From Klebsormidium nitens (Eukaryota > Streptophyta > Klebsormidiophyceae > Klebsormidiales > Klebsormidiaceae), in NCBI GenBank assembly GCA_000708835.1, contig DF237025.1:155667-219666 (forward strand): DNA of 64,000 bases, written 5' to 3'. This document shows positions 1 through 13,470 of the stretch, piece after piece. Within the stretch, counting starts at the first letter, position 1. The number at the start of each line of letters is the position of its first letter. Below the pieces are notes generated by a model. The model did not search any database. It saw only the letters and a list, made by a program, of their open reading frames with translations, and had not been told where the DNA came from. The position numbers and the translations under genes are program-made.

Positions 1-1990
1 GTGCTTGCTCCCGTAGCGTGAAGGTACGAAAGGTGATTGCTTGCCTCAGCAGGTATGCTTTGACAGAACGTTCGATTGCGCTAGATCTAGGACATCGACA
101 ACTGGTTGTTATATTGAGAAAGGAAGACAAAAGGATTGCTTGGTACCGATTGGTACCGATCGAAATATGTGTACATCAGCAAGGTTTTGACTTCACCATT
201 AAACAGAAATCTACCCTTTGGAGCTTTGCGAAGCCTCCATGAATCAACGTTGGTGCACAAGATACACAAAACGCCTCACAGCGCCATTGCTGTATAGCGC
301 CAGCGCGTGTGGCCAAGATACGATGATTGTGGTTCACATGTTTGATCGACGGTGAGCTGTGTGCTTGCTAGCTGCTAGTCGAGATCGGATAGAATGATGA
401 CTCCAGTTTGTTAATCGTTGGAATTCTACATACGTGCTCATGTCAGTGCATACGTATCACCAATAGCGCCCCTGAAACTTCACATGCGGCCTTGCTTACT
501 CAAGGTTTATAGGTTATGCATGTATCCGCAAAGCCCGGAGCTAGATCTGGAACATGGTTTCTCTGTGGCCGCTTGTTGTGCACTAGTCGATCAGCATGGA
601 CGCAGATCAATCCTGACATTCTTGGTGACGTATACTTCGATGACACGCGCCCACGCACCGCGAGCTAGTTCATGCACGCTAGGTCCTTTGCTAGCTCATG
701 TTGGATCCTAGTATTGCAATATATATTTCAGAGTCGTTTCTGCTGCTATCAGCATGTACAAGTGCAGTGATCAGATTAGCGTTGACCGACCGTCCTGCAT
801 GCATGACATCCAATACTGTCGGTCAAAATTCGAATCGTGATCAACAGGTCTGGCGAACATGCTATGATGCATTCAAGCTCGTTGCATTCATCCGGCTACC
901 GCAACAAGTCGAGCTCGGACCTAGGATGGCCAGGCAGCCCCACGCTCCATGCAATTGGTGAGCGGGCCTGCCCTACAGACTGTGCACCCCATACGTGCTG
1001 ACCCACCATCAATGGTAAGCTTTGGTCAAAGTCGGGCCCTTAATCTTTTGCAGGACGTACCAGGGGGGACTTTTCCCACTGTTTCAACATGCATTATGAG
1101 GGGCTTTGACATAGAGGATCGAGTGAGGGGCTTTGATATACATGGAAAATCGACAAAGACGGATTTTAGGTTGACATTGATTCAGCAGATCCTTGAGGTT
1201 GTTCAATCGTCAGCAGAGTGTCTACGTAAGTACAACTCTGCTTTCTTAGCAAGCAAATATTGACTGGTTGACCTACTTGCTCCTTATGCGATAATAAGAC
1301 AAGCTCAGCTCGACAAAGCAATAGGCAAAGCGCCAAGGTGGATTGGTAACGATATATATATTGAAGCCCAGTGTACACTACTTATCCTTGCTTTGAATTA
1401 ACTTATGCGGCTCGATCGAGTCGCAAAAGCGATAATCGTCGGCACTAGCCGTTCACTTTGTGAAGTCAAAGAGAGATTGACACGTCAACCATCACCGCTT
1501 CTTTCTCAACTTGGACCGTTCATACGACATGCTCCGGATGACGTACGCTCGGGCCCAGCTCTCTGAGGCGCCTTGCGTCACCAGCGCCTACGGAGGCCAG
1601 AAAATAGCGTATGTTATTATACGAGCAAGAAGAGTAGACAAGAGACCATATCTTCCCCGCAGTCAGCAATTTCCCAGCAGCTTTTCAGAGAAGAGGTTTT
1701 CGAATCTGACCAGGCTTCATGAGTTGAGACAATCCAGTAAGCAGAACCTTCCGAAAAATGCGTCGAGGACACGAGAAGCCCCGCCGGTTTGGGGAGCCAG
1801 TCAAATCTGGGAGCCAGTCAGAGAAACTACTGTAGTCACGAGGTATCATGCCTGTTACACGACCCTCACAAAAACAATGATCTAGGAACAGATTGTTCAG
1901 AGAACAACCTTGTGAGCTTTTGACTAATTCGGTCAGCGAATCAGACAGAAGGAAAACATTCAGCAGAATTTGGAGCAAGGAACGACCCTG
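1..1990. other. intergenic region, no gene recognised
   Basis: I found no exon with convincing coding character or splice sites here. The open frames present are short and resemble nothing I know. If the coiled-coil gene to the right has one more 3' exon, its tail could lie between about 1685 and 1978 on the minus strand, because an acceptor-like CAG preceded by a pyrimidine tract reads into an open frame there. That open frame does not look like coiled coil. Confidence 0.4.
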
Positions 1991-1991
1991 C

Positions 1992-4900
1992 TCACGGCGA
2001 GGAGCATGCCGGCGAGAGCAAAGAGAAATAATGGAACAGGCTGCGCTCGGAAAATAAATGCCGCGCGCTCACCTCAATGAGTTTCTGGACGGCCTCGCTC
2101 TGCTCCTTGGCGGTTTTAGTTAGGTCCACAAATTGCTCACGCACCTCGTGAGTATACGCCTGCACAAAATTAAGCAAATCTGAACAATACGTCCTTTTGA
2201 ACACTGGCGACGCAATGCATCCACATATAATAGGGCCACCTTTTGGACAAAAACTCAAACGCTCGACCTGTATCTACAACTGTCTACTCCTATCATTCCA
2301 CCGTCAACAAGGAGCAATGAGAAAAGCGAGAATGAGGCAAGCAGAAAGAACAGAGCTGAGGGCGACTTACAATTAGCCTTGACTTCAGCTCGGGTGGCAT
2401 ATCTCCATCCGAGCCGTTGTCATTGCTGGGCTGCGGGATCTTGGCGAGCGGTGTCTTTGCTGGTGTGGCCGCCTTTCTAGGACGACCCCGCGGCTTCGGT
2501 GCGGTTGTATCGGGCGTCGAGCTGGCACCAGTCAGCCGCTGCTGAAGGTCTGCGATCTGGCAGCAAAGAAGGTGCCCGGATCAGAACGGTGAAACCAGTG
2601 AAGCTAACAAAGGAAAGCTACAGCTTCTACCGAGCAACCTGCTAAAATTAGTGTAAATTGTAATGTAACGCAGTCAGTCTGCAACTGAGTGAAATTAACG
2701 CTAACAGTGGCGGGTTGCTCGGAGAAGCTGTAGACATGGGCCTCCTCGATTCAGATAGGGGGAGGGCAGAATTACGGTTCAGCGGTTTCGGCGGTTGGGC
2801 TCTGCCAGGGAGGACCGGGACAAGAGCGGTAGACCGTCGTTCCACATGGCGATGTGAAGACAAGTTTCCTTCGAGCATCAAAGGGAGTGCAAAGCAGCGG
2901 ACGGTCCTGAAAGGGCGTCCCTCTGGCCCATCTCGCATATCGAACTGGGTTTGCAATGCGACCTTAGGGTCAATTTGTCATTCTTTGGTTACACCCGCAA
3001 AGAATCAGAAGCTGCTGTTACAAGGCGTCCGCCCGTCCGTTGGCATGAGCGACGTCGAAAAAGAGAACACGTTCGGACACGAAGTTAAATCACCAAAAGC
3101 CTTGCGAAGTGTGACACCCTACTAGCCAGCGGTGCATCTTACTTGGCCGTTCGCCGATCTCTGCGCCTCTGTTGGCCCCTTCTCAGCTGCCTGGATCTCG
3201 CTCCGCAGCTCCGCAATCAGCGCCAAGCTCTGCAATGAAAGCAAAGAAAGTAAGGATGAAGGTTGTCTCTACTCGCTACCTGGCGGATGGGCTGAACAAA
3301 TCAGAACTTGTCCATTACGCCAACGCAATGGGCTGAAGAACTCAGCCTTCGCGCGATCTGTAGGACGAGAAGTACACGCACGGCACTTCCAAAACGGGCT
3401 TTCCTGAAACCCAATTGATTGGCAAAATGTCCACTTCCAGCCGTCAAGAACGTGCAAAAACCTGAAAAAGAAGAAAGTGGTTTCCCCAGACATCGTCCAC
3501 TGGCAATGAGATTCCGTGCCGTCCGAGCGCCGTACCGTGTTCTGGTCGCTCTCGTTGCCCGCGAGCTGCGCCTCGAGCCGCGTCACCAGTGCCAGATGCT
3601 GCTCGCGCTCCTCCGCTAGGCGCGCCAGCTTCGACTCTAACGTGGCGTGCAACGACGCCACCTCCTGCTGTTCGCCGCGCAGGGAAGACTGCACGAGAGA
3701 GGTTTGGATGATTGGTAAAGAAAGTCAAGATTGGCTCTCAAAAATGGCACGCTGCATGCTCGCAGGCCTGAAGTGTTGATTGGGAAACGACAGGGATAGC
3801 CTGCGAAATGTAAGGGCAGCGATGTATGGGTGCGAGCCTGCAGTTATGGGTCGAGAGAGAGACGGGGTGAGCTCAGAAACAAGAGGGGTACATAAAGCAT
3901 GCAACGGGGATACACAAATGTATGCTCTACGGACTGTGTGCAGTCTCCGAATAAGGATCAGAAATAGGGGGAGAAACAAAACGGCGTCATTCTGGAAATG
4001 GACTCAGAGGAAAGGAGGCAGAGACGAAGGAAAAGAAAAGGGCGCCGCCACTTCGTCAACGTTCATCAACATCCCCAGGGGCCCCAGACGGTCACGCTCT
4101 CCTGGAATTGCACTTGGGCACTTACCAGGAGACCATCGAGCCGCGCCACGTCAGCAGCCGCCAGCTCCTTCTTCGGCGGGAGCGCGCCGTCCAACTCCCC
4201 GAGGCGCGCGCGCGTGCTCGCGAGCTGCGCGTCGCCCTCCTGCCGCTCCTCCTCCAGCTGGATCATCCGCGCCTGCAGCGCCGCCACGTCGCCTTTCGCC
4301 GCCGCCTCTAGTTCTCCCACCCGTTTCCGGACGCTTTTCAGCTCCTCGGACGTCCCGTCCTTCTCCGCCTTGAGCATCCGAAGCGTGTCCAACAGGTCGC
4401 AAACCTCGCGTTCCTTCACTTGCAGACCGGAAGCGTATTCCGCCGTTACTTCTTTCAGCTTCTCCTCGGCGCCCACCGTGACAGCTGTCAGCTGGGCGCG
4501 CAGCCGCTCCGCCTCCGCTTGAGCGCTGTCCTCCTGCTGCCTCAGAGCGGCGACCTCCGCCTGAAGTTCCGCCACTCTAGTTGTCGCCAAAGCCTCCGCC
4601 CCGTCTAGCTTCGCCCGCAGAGCGAGCATCTCCTGCGCGAGCCCCTCGCGCAGTCGCCTCGACTCGTCCAGTTTCCCCGCCACCGCGCTCTTCTCCGCTC
4701 TCTCCCCCCGATCCCTTTCTACGGCACTCTCTCTCAAGTCAGTCCGTTCCCCCGTTACCGTTTCCAATGCTGCCCCGAGCTCTTCGATCGTCTCCTGAGC
4801 CTCTTCGTACGTCACCATGACCTCAGCGACGCGCCCCTCGAGCGCCGTAACCTGCGCCTGCTGCGCTTTGTTCCCCTCGTGCGCTGCCGCTAGCTGCGCC

Positions 4901-7900
4901 AGAGCCGCTTCCAACTTTCCGCGCGTCGCATCCATCTCCTTTCTCGCCGCGGAAAGCTCCGCCTCCTTGGACGCCCGCAACGCATCCACCTCTTCCCTCA
5001 GCTTCTTTGCTTTCGCACGCGCCGCCTCGGCTTCTGCGACCAACGTCTTCTTTTCTTTCCCTACACCCTGCAAAGTTCTTTCCACTTCCGCAGCCCTGTC
5101 GCGCGCACCCGCCTCGGACCGCTCTAGCGTCTCCAGACTCTTTCGCAGCGCCGCGAGTTCCGTCCCGAACGCCGCCTCCTGCGCGGCCAGGTCCGCTTTC
5201 GTCTGCACCACTTTCTCCGCCATTTCTACCTTTTGCTCCCGTAACGCGACCAGCTCTTCCTCCAAACTCTTCACCGCTTCGTTCTGCGCGGCAGTCGCTG
5301 ACTCCGCCGCTTTCCGCCCCTCCGAAACCTCCTCCAGCATCGACGTCAAGCGCCGTTCTAAGCTTTCCACTTGGCCCCGCGACTTCGCCTCCGACTCCGC
5401 GACCGCGGCAAGCTCCGTCTCAAGCGCCTGCATCTCTTCGGGGCTGCCGTTCTTCGCGCCCGCGAGCTCCTCGTGGGCCAGCGCGAGCATTTTCGAGATG
5501 TCCTCCTTCTCCGCCTTTATCGTCTCCAAACGCCCGGTCATCAGTTCGATGTGCTCTTCCTTGGCCCGCAGCCGCGCTTCGAAGTCCGCCGACGCGGCCG
5601 CCAGGTCCATTGTCGCGCCCAACTTCACCTCCGCGAGCCGCTTCTCTAGTTCGCCGATCGCGGTCTTCGAGTTCGATTCCGCGGCCACCAGCCCGGCAAT
5701 CCGCGCCTCCAGCTTCGTTACCAAGAGCCCGGCGAGCTTCTCTACCTCCGACAGACGCATCCGCGCTTCCGTCAGGCTCTGCACCGCTTCGCCCCTCTCG
5801 CTTTGCGCACCCTCCAACTGCATTCTGAGCTCCGAGAGCTGCCCCTCCTTGTCCGCGATCGCCCGCTGATACCCCGCCGCATCGCTTACCAGCTTCGCTT
5901 CGAGCAGGTGAATCTCCCCCTGCATGGCTGCTAGTTCCTGCTCGTAGCCTGCCAGGGACGCGTTCACACTGGGCCCGTCCTCCAGTTGCGCTTCCAGCTT
6001 CTTGACCAACTGTCGTGCAGCGCTTTCCGCATTTTGCCACGCTTCCGCCTCCGCTCGCAACGCTTTCATCTCCTCCTTGCGGATTCCGTCCATCGCGGCC
6101 AGCGCCGCCTGCGCTTCCGCCAGCTGGCGCTCCGCGAGACGCCGCTTCTCCCGCGCGCGCTCGAGCTCCCGCGACAGCGCCGCCACGTCCGCGTCCCTCT
6201 TCTCCGCGCTGTCTCTCCCCCGCCGCTCTAGTTCCCCCCACCGCTTTTCCAGCTCGAAAGCCGCTGCTCTTGCCCGCTCATCTTCCAACTGCAGCGACGC
6301 GATCTGAGCCCTCAACCCCTCAACCTCCACCCGCCGGCTCTCTTCCAGCTTCACCAACTTCGCCTCGGCAACACCCACAGCTTCCTCCGCCGCTCTCTTC
6401 TTCCGCTGCACCTCCTCCAACTCCCCCACAAGCGCCTCAATCTGGCCCTTTCTCGCCTCTAGTTCTTTCTCATACCCCGCCACGCGCGCCTCCATCTCGT
6501 CCCGGTGCCGCACCCCCTGCGCCGCCAACTGCTGCACCGCATCCTCTAACTCCGCTTCCAACTGATCGATGTCGTTCCGCGCGTCCTCTTGCGCGTTTTC
6601 CAGCACCGCAACCCGTTCCTTCGCGGCCGCGCGCTGCTCCCGTGCCTCATCTAAGGCGTCTTCCAGATCCTCGATCTGGACCCTCAGGTCGTCCGCTCCG
6701 TGCACTCGCTCCACGTTTTTCAGCTTCGCCTCGAGAGCGTGCTTTTCGGAGGTCAGCGTATCGAGGCTCTTCTCGAGGGCGGCGACGTCGGACTGGGAGC
6801 TGCGAAACGTCCGCTCTAGTTCCTCGCGGGCGGCGGCCAGCTCCGCTGCGGCCGCTTCGTCGACGCTGTTCCGGAGCTGCTCGAGGTCGTATTGGGCTTG
6901 GGCCTGTGTGTAAGGAGAGGCATATTCAGGACTCAATCTGTACCGCATCTGCTTTTCATATTGAGATCAAACCATGCTAGGATATCACAAGACTACGAGG
7001 CTGCAGAGACGTTTTGAAGACGAGCCTATCCCCTGGCCGAATGATTTTTCTCCAAGCCACACATCTCAAGACAAGAAGCAACCTGGATTCCTCGGCGAGT
7101 TTCGTATGGCAGTGTTTCGCTGGCAATGGATGCGGACCACTCAGTGGCCCCTGGTAATCATGAAGTTCTACAGTCCTGCCACCGCGAATAGAGGCCCTCA
7201 TGATGGTGTCTTTCTCCACGAACTTCACACGAGTTGCCGTTCTCTTTTGTTTACATATCTGGCCACCTTGCCATTCGCCCGTGCTTCGACCTATTCCCTG
7301 TGTTTCACCGACTCACGAACGTTAGAATCGAAGTCGTTGTTGGCAACTCCGCTTTCAGAAGCCGCGCAGTCAAGTCGATCGCAACCGCTCCATGCACAAG
7401 CCCTCACCTGAGCCCTCTCCAGGTATCGCTCCGCCTCGTCAAGCCGCTTTCGCGCGAGTTCGAGCGCGGACACCACCTCCTCCTTCTCGCCCTCCAGCGT
7501 TTGGACACGCTCCTGCAGCGTCCGGTTGTCCGACAGCGTGACGTTCGCGATGTCCTTGACCAGGCGCAGCTCGCTCAGAACCTCCTCTTGCACCTCCTCC
7601 AGGGTTGACACGTGGCCGGAGAGCCGCTTGTTCTCCGCCATGATTGCAGCCACACGTGACTTGAGCTGCGCATGGGGAGAGTGGCGCGTGAGACGGGCAA
7701 AGAGGGTGCACAATGGAGGGCAACTATTGAAGATGGGATCGGTGCGAGCTGTGGCTACGAATCCCGAACCTGTCAGAATGGTTCTCGACGGATTTCGGCG
7801 ACTGATGTCTGGCGACTGAAGCTGCGACACGAGTCGAGAAAGTGGTTGACGAGTCGGGTGAGAAGGTAGCAGGTCCTGGAGGAAGAGAGTTTGTCCTTCT

Positions 7901-10900
7901 CAAGACCAACAGCTCGCTGCGTGCCATGCGACTGATCTTGAGACCCTCAACCTCTGCCTTTCAGTTCGGTGTTAAAGGTCAGCACAATCACCATTTAACA
8001 AATAAATCACAACGCAGGTCGAACGGCCGCCCTTACCTCTGTGTTGAGATTCTCCATGTTGCTTCTGTCTGCCGACACACTCTCCAGCTGTCCCGTGGTG
8101 TTCTCCAGGCGGGCGTTGAGCGATGCAATGCTGGCAAGGGCGGCGTCCCGCTCGACGCGCAGCGCTTGGGTGGAGCTCGTGAGGCGCGCCAGCTCAGCAA
8201 GCGAGGAGGCCTCCTTCTCAGCATACAGGGCCACAGCCTGTGGGTAGGTGAGTGCGTAAGCGGCACGCCACGGAAGGGGGGCACGGGTGTGTTTCGACGC
8301 AGGGTGAAGATTGCCGTTCTCGCAGCTGCGGTCGGGTGACTTCGGGGATAGGGGACGTGAGTTGTATACACGACCAGCTTTCAAGGCCTCGCTCACCGTG
8401 GGGGAAGGCATAATGCGCGAGGATAAAAAAGACGAGTAGCGATGGACTTTGAAGAAGCTCGGTTCCTGATTGAAGGCCTTCTTAGTTCTAACTAGAAAAA
8501 GTGCAGACGATAATGAACCGGAGGCAGGCCTGGTTGAGAGCTGCAAAATGGACTCGGGTATCAAAGAAAGAAACGAGGCATGATAAGCGACTGCTAAGGT
8601 GTGCAGGGAGGCTTGTCCAATCTGTGAGTATCAATACTTTTGGGCAGGTTCGAAGAAGGATCGTGCATTTATCAACAGGACGGTCATCTTCGCGAAGGAC
8701 GCACCAATTCTAGTCATGAAACATCAGCTGCCTTAATATACGTGTGCGGTATCTGCAGATCTGAGACTCAAGCAGGAAGTGACGCTCACCTGTTTCAACT
8801 TGGCAACACGAGTTCGCTCCTCATCCACATCCTTCCTTAGCACCGCATTGATCCGCCGGGCCTGCATAAGAGTGCATGTCGGACGAATCAGCGAAAGCTG
8901 CGATTGTCAAAGCTGAATACCTGAAAATGGTTGCGGAATGCGACTCTGACACAGCTGACACGTTTCATTCTAGGTTTGATCCAGGTAAAGACCAAACCCG
9001 CCTTTTGAGTGTTGAACGATCGTTGTACAAAGTGGTAAGAGACTGCGTTGGAAAGAAGCGAGGCCCCTTCGACTGCGATACAATAACAACAAGCATCTGT
9101 GTGCCAAGTGATTCCTCTGCGACTGCCGCTGTGTGTCAGGCCCAAATTCACTGTCTTTCCAGAGTAAACGTACCTCCCATCCACAACAACATAAGACAAG
9201 TTGCATATAAACGACTCGTTTCTAAGCATTGCTTCAGGGGGGGAACAACCCTTATTACATAAAGAAACAAGTACTTGTCAATAAAAGATAGGCAACCAAG
9301 CGCACGGCAAACAAATGCACATATCCTCTCACTGAAGAAGGAAGAAAAGGTGCACCGTCGCCATCTCTTTCTGCTCACCTTGCTCTCGCGCTCGAGAATA
9401 AAGCTCATGAGGGAGGTGACAAGCGTCTGCTTCAGTAGGGTGGCCTTCGAGTTCTCGGATTGAGAGCTCTGGCTAACAGGGACCTGGGAGTCTAGCAGCG
9501 AGCGCAGTTGGACCTGCGAATGGGCCAAAGACAGTCACAGGGTGTTTTGGCTGTTAACCACATTCGGTTACGGGCTGGTTCGAAGCTGGTTAACTGTCCA
9601 ATCACCAGACTCGAGCAGTAACCAGGTTTAAGCGTGGCTATAACGCGGTTATTGGTCAAAGAACCAGACTGGAGTTTGGTTATCGAAACTGGTTAGCAGC
9701 CAAACCTTCCTGTGAGTATTGAGACATTCTTTGCGGGGCATTGACCACTGTCAGAGATGCAGACTGTAGCCAGACCACTGAACGGAAGGACAAATAGCTG
9801 AGAAGAAAAAGTATCGTTTTGTCAAGAGAACAGTGGAGCTAGGGCAAGAAAGCAAGGTGCAAAACAGGAAGGGGTAACAAACCGAACAGGGCAAGAAGTG
9901 CACCGTGTAAGGAGGCGGTTTGATTTGATGTTTGAGATGCTGACAGTAGAAGAGACACGGCATACCTCCAGCATGCGCGGCCCCACTTCTTCGCCTTCTT
10001 CCAGGTCCTGCCCTCCGACCTTCTCCACGATTCCCTCGACCAGCGACTCGAGGCGGGCTTTGCCTGCAATTGGAGACACACACTTAAGGGATGGTCGCCA
10101 GGAGTGTGCTGCCTTTCTGGGAGGTTCTGCAGCGACGTCTGCAATAGCCGTAGGCCTTCACACCGACCAGGATGAGGAGAGATGAAGAATGGACAGGATT
10201 GGTGCATACCGGCTGTCGTCAAATGAGCCCCAAAAGCTTGCACTAATGTCAACCTGTCCGAAAGCAACAAGGCCGGACAATAAAGCACACAGCTCTCCTT
10301 CCAGATCATCAACTGATCTGCAGAAGTAATGGAACATAGGCCCAAAGATGGAACAAAAGCTGGGGGCTCGTTGGGGCGGCAGCCCCCCCGGTGTCAAAGC
10401 TTAGAAAGGGGCAACAGGATCCTCACCGGAGTCTGCTGCCAAATATTTTGACACGAACTGGGTGATTAAAAGCACCCCCAGGAGCGACTCCAGTTGGGGC
10501 AGGAACGGAACGGCCTCCACTTTCTGCAGCACCAAACAGAGGCCAAGAACGTCTGTGAGTCCCTCACGTCCTTTCCATGCTATCTTGTACTGCTTACATG
10601 TTAGTGAAAACTAGACCTAATGTTTAATAGGTAAATGATAGCCATCTTGAGGCACTTAAAAACAGTAGTTGTTTGTAACCTGATACATGACACACTCTGC
10701 ATTGGCCGCTACACATGCCGTAGAAGGGCATCTCACCCTGATGACTTCGGTTGTCACGCTCGCAAAAATGTACGCCGAGATTGACAATGCAAGCGCTGCC
10801 CCAAGCCGGTATGCCTGCACGCCAATCGAATCACAGGTTATGAGAATTGCATTCTTACAATGAGAACTCAGCCATCCATGCTTACTGATGATACATTCTT

Positions 10901-12378
10901 GACAGACTGCTAGCACTAAGCACAAAGAGAGTCTCTAACCCCAGTCCCTTTAAAGAAAGAGGGGCATTTCTGCAAGTATGCATCCACAAGCACAATCCAG
11001 TTGCAGGGACAGACTGACCGGAGGGAAAGTGACGTCGCTGGGAAAGAACGTTTGTACGGTTGGAACCCATGTTTCGAAAGTCTTCTTCGGAACCTCTGGC
11101 TCCTCTCGCTTGGGTAATCTGCAGACGGCAACATAACATGGTTGATGAAGATTCTTCTGCTCCGCAAGAGAATGTTCCTTCACAGAGATGCTTCCCGCGA
11201 AGTGGTGGTGATTCATAGCTCAACTTCGCTTCCATTCTAGTCTACATATCCAATCCGTTCTCGATAAGCAGGCCTGCTGGACGAGACTATGCAGCCAAGC
11301 AATGCCTCTCAGATGGTTGACGCTCTTCTCAGTGTACACAAATGCGTGTGATGTAGATTTCGCCGACCTACACAATCTGTGCAGAGTTCCAGTGCATCTT
11401 TGGAGAATTAGCTTACTGTTTCCTTTTCTCCAGCATATTCCTTTTCTCCACCATGTTCTTTTTCTCCACCATGTTCTTTTTCTCCGCCGCATTCTTCTGA
11501 CCGAACAGCGACTTGAAGCCTGCTGCCCGGACACTCCTGGACCTTAGCTTAGATGCTCGACGCGTCCTCACGAGGGCCCCGTGTGGCAAACGGCCTATGG
11601 CAACACATTTATTGAAAGAATCAATCTGTGCACTACTGGGTAGTGCCAAATGGCCGTTCATTTAAGATAGTGTGAATCTGGTGTACTGTGAGGCTGCAGA
11701 GTAGGAGAGACTTTGCATGTACGGTAGATTGTGCGCTGCAAGTGAGCGTCTAAACGGATTCCCAAGCCAGGCCTTGGCGACCGATAGACTGGTGACAACT
11801 ACACATTGAAATCGACCGACATGCAGATTTGTACATACAACACTTCAGCGCAGCGCATTGGTGGCAAGGTTGGCACAAAATCCACATCTGACTACATACT
11901 TAATTTGAAAGGTGACATTTCAAATCAGAAGATTAAACATTTCAGACACTACCTTCTAACACAGACAGACATATCTGTTGGCTGCTGCGGCCAAGGGATC
12001 CCAAAAAATCAGCTAGTCACAGGCTTGCATCAATGAACCAGCGACATTCAGGTTCTAAGTCACATCACGCCTTGAGCAAGCCACATTGCTGGAAAACCAT
12101 AAAAGTCGCGTTGGGGTCTTCCTGAAGCAAGCAAAGTTCAACTACTTTTCTCTAACATTAGCACCTATAGGTAGAATGCACAAGGACCTCTGAACCTTTG
12201 GTCAGCGTTGAAGTGTAGATAACGCACCTGGATGAAAACCGGCCTTCAGCTGGTGTAAGACATCTGGTGGGCCGATCGCCAGAAAATTCTGCTTTGTGGC
12301 AACCAGGCTGCAGTCCATTTCAATGAGTGCTTGTCCAAAGCCCAAGAGCTTGGACGCTCTCAGGAGGGAAGCAGCCAT
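1992..12378 (-). CDS. CAAD (CURT1-like) membrane domain + giant coiled coil + AT-hook protein
   Basis: Fifteen exons on the minus strand: 12378-12228, 11594-11417, 11118-11019, 10814-10737, 10523-10427, 10063-9966, 9513-9379, 8861-8790, 8237-8037, 7665-7408, 6903-4126, 3688-3536, 3229-3143, 2556-2371, 2159 to 2073 or on to a stop at 1992. All phases agree, giving at least 1,553 residues. The N-terminus (MAASLLRASK, then an Arg/Ser-rich stretch RTRRASKLRSRSVRAAG) looks like a plastid transit peptide. Residues about 144-225 match the CAAD domain of CURT1: one hydrophobic helix (GAALALSISAYIFASV), the segment VEAVPFLPQLESLLG, a second hydrophobic helix, then an acidic/basic helix. Residues about 235-1460 are almost pure heptad coiled coil, with 926 residues in a single exon. 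An AT-hook (PRGRPRK) lies near 1484-1490. CURT1 proteins bend thylakoid membranes; the combined role here is unknown. An upstream in-frame ATG at 12507 is an alternative start, and the 3' end is uncertain. Confidence 0.85.
9546..9704. repeat. foldback element in an intron of the coiled-coil gene
   Basis: The ends are imperfect inverted repeats: TTTGGCTGTTAACCA on the left and TGGTTAGCAGCCAAA on the right. The CTGGTT/AACCAG motif recurs inside. The structure is MITE-like, about 160 bp. No target-site duplication was clear. It lies in the intron between the exons at 9379-9513 and 9966-10063. Confidence 0.5.
11420..11480 (-). repeat. 18-bp in-frame tandem repeat in exon 2 of the coiled-coil gene
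   Basis: Three near-identical 18-bp units encode EKKNMV, EKKNMV and EKRNML just after the putative transit peptide. The unit length is a multiple of three, so the reading frame is kept. This is a short coding microsatellite-like expansion in a charged linker ahead of the membrane domain. Confidence 0.75.
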
Positions 12379-12507
12379 GGCTTCTGTCCTAATGACCATT
12401 AATGCCCCTGAGGTCCCCGCATTGACTCTGCTTTCTGCACCTTCGTGGCGCTCCCGCGTCGATCCTCGCAGTATTTTGCCAGGTGAAATGCTCTCGCCAT
12501 AGGACAA

Positions 12508-13239
12508 TTCTGCCGAATCGCAGCGCCTGCTTAGCTCCTCTCACATCACCGTGTTAAACTTAAAGTGGTCTCTGCCACGACTGCGGAAGGTGGTTCATCA
12601 ATGATCCTCCAGGTGGCAGGTGCCACTCACGACTCGGACTCGTCAGCCTGCCAAGCCTGGCCTGACTCCGTCCGAGGAGGACTCGGAGTCGGCGTCTGAG
12701 TCGGAGCTGGGCCTCTCCGAGTCAGCCTCAGCACTGCACTGGCAGGCTCAGGCTCACGCAAATTGGCGGGAATTCAAGGGTGGAAGAGCTGTTTGTCCCG
12801 CCATAACCGTAGACGGTTTTACTCCGATAAAGTTGGGATTTTGACTGTTGATGTTGCCCCTCATTCTATATCGCTCCGCAAATGGTGATCTATAATACTG
12901 GATATGTGCATAAGTTCAGTCCTCATGTGTTAAAGTTAAAGGAGTAGCCAGTTGCCAGATTGGGACCTCCTACATATCAATACGAGTGCTTATGAGCCCT
13001 TCATTGTAATTTTTCTTGGTGCATTTTAATCGAGCTGGGTTGCAGGCAATAAGCAGGTCCGGTCGCCCTGAATGGCAATGGCTATGATTGTTCCGTACAT
13101 AGCGATCTGACGGCTGATAGGTGTGCACGACTTGGACAGCTCTCGAAAACCGGCAGCCGACAACCCTGCCGCTCATGAGTCCGGCAACTCTTCCCCCTTT
13201 AAATTTGTGGGATTCATCATTTAAACTCATGTGCAAGAT
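12508..13239. other. intergenic region with GACTC-rich dyad
   Basis: No gene was seen. At about 12630-12745 the sequence is dense in GACTCGGA/TCCGAGTC motifs on both strands and forms an imperfect dyad. It sits 250-370 bp upstream of the chosen start of the coiled-coil gene and could be promoter or repeat DNA. The rest holds nothing I recognise. Confidence 0.35.
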
Positions 13240-13240
13240 A

Positions 13241-13331
13241 GGCGCCCGGGAGACGGGTTAACTTACGGTAGTACAGTGTGGTGATATGGTTGTAACTGTA
13301 CTACCGTTTTAAGTGTTAAGCGCCCGGGCAA
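13241..13331. repeat. short hairpin element
   Basis: ACGGTAGTACAGT at about 13266-13278 is followed about 16 bp later by its exact reverse complement ACTGTACTACCGT. The self-complementary motif GCGCCCGGG flanks both sides. Together they make a roughly 90-bp foldback typical of a tiny MITE or a stem-loop. Function is unknown. Confidence 0.6.
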
Positions 13332-13470
13332 GTCGATGACTGCATGGACGTTTAAAAGATTGGATTAAAGTAGGGGCTGGCCCAAAGCGTCACGTTCTAG
13401 CTGGACGAGGCTGCTACCTAGCGGTAAGGGTACAATTGAAGGGATAACGCACCATTACCATGGGATCGGA

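Noticed and set aside
1685-1978. Possible extra 3' exon of the coiled-coil gene
   Set aside because: A usable acceptor exists, but the sequence lacks coiled-coil or conserved character and the alternative stop at 1992 is simpler.
4817-6980. Long plus-strand open frames (up to about 350 codons) opposite the large coiled-coil exon
   Set aside because: They are Ser/Ala/Arg- and Pro-rich mirror frames of a GC-rich coiled-coil exon. The minus-strand frame has heptads and fits the splice phases; the plus frames have no domain or splice context.
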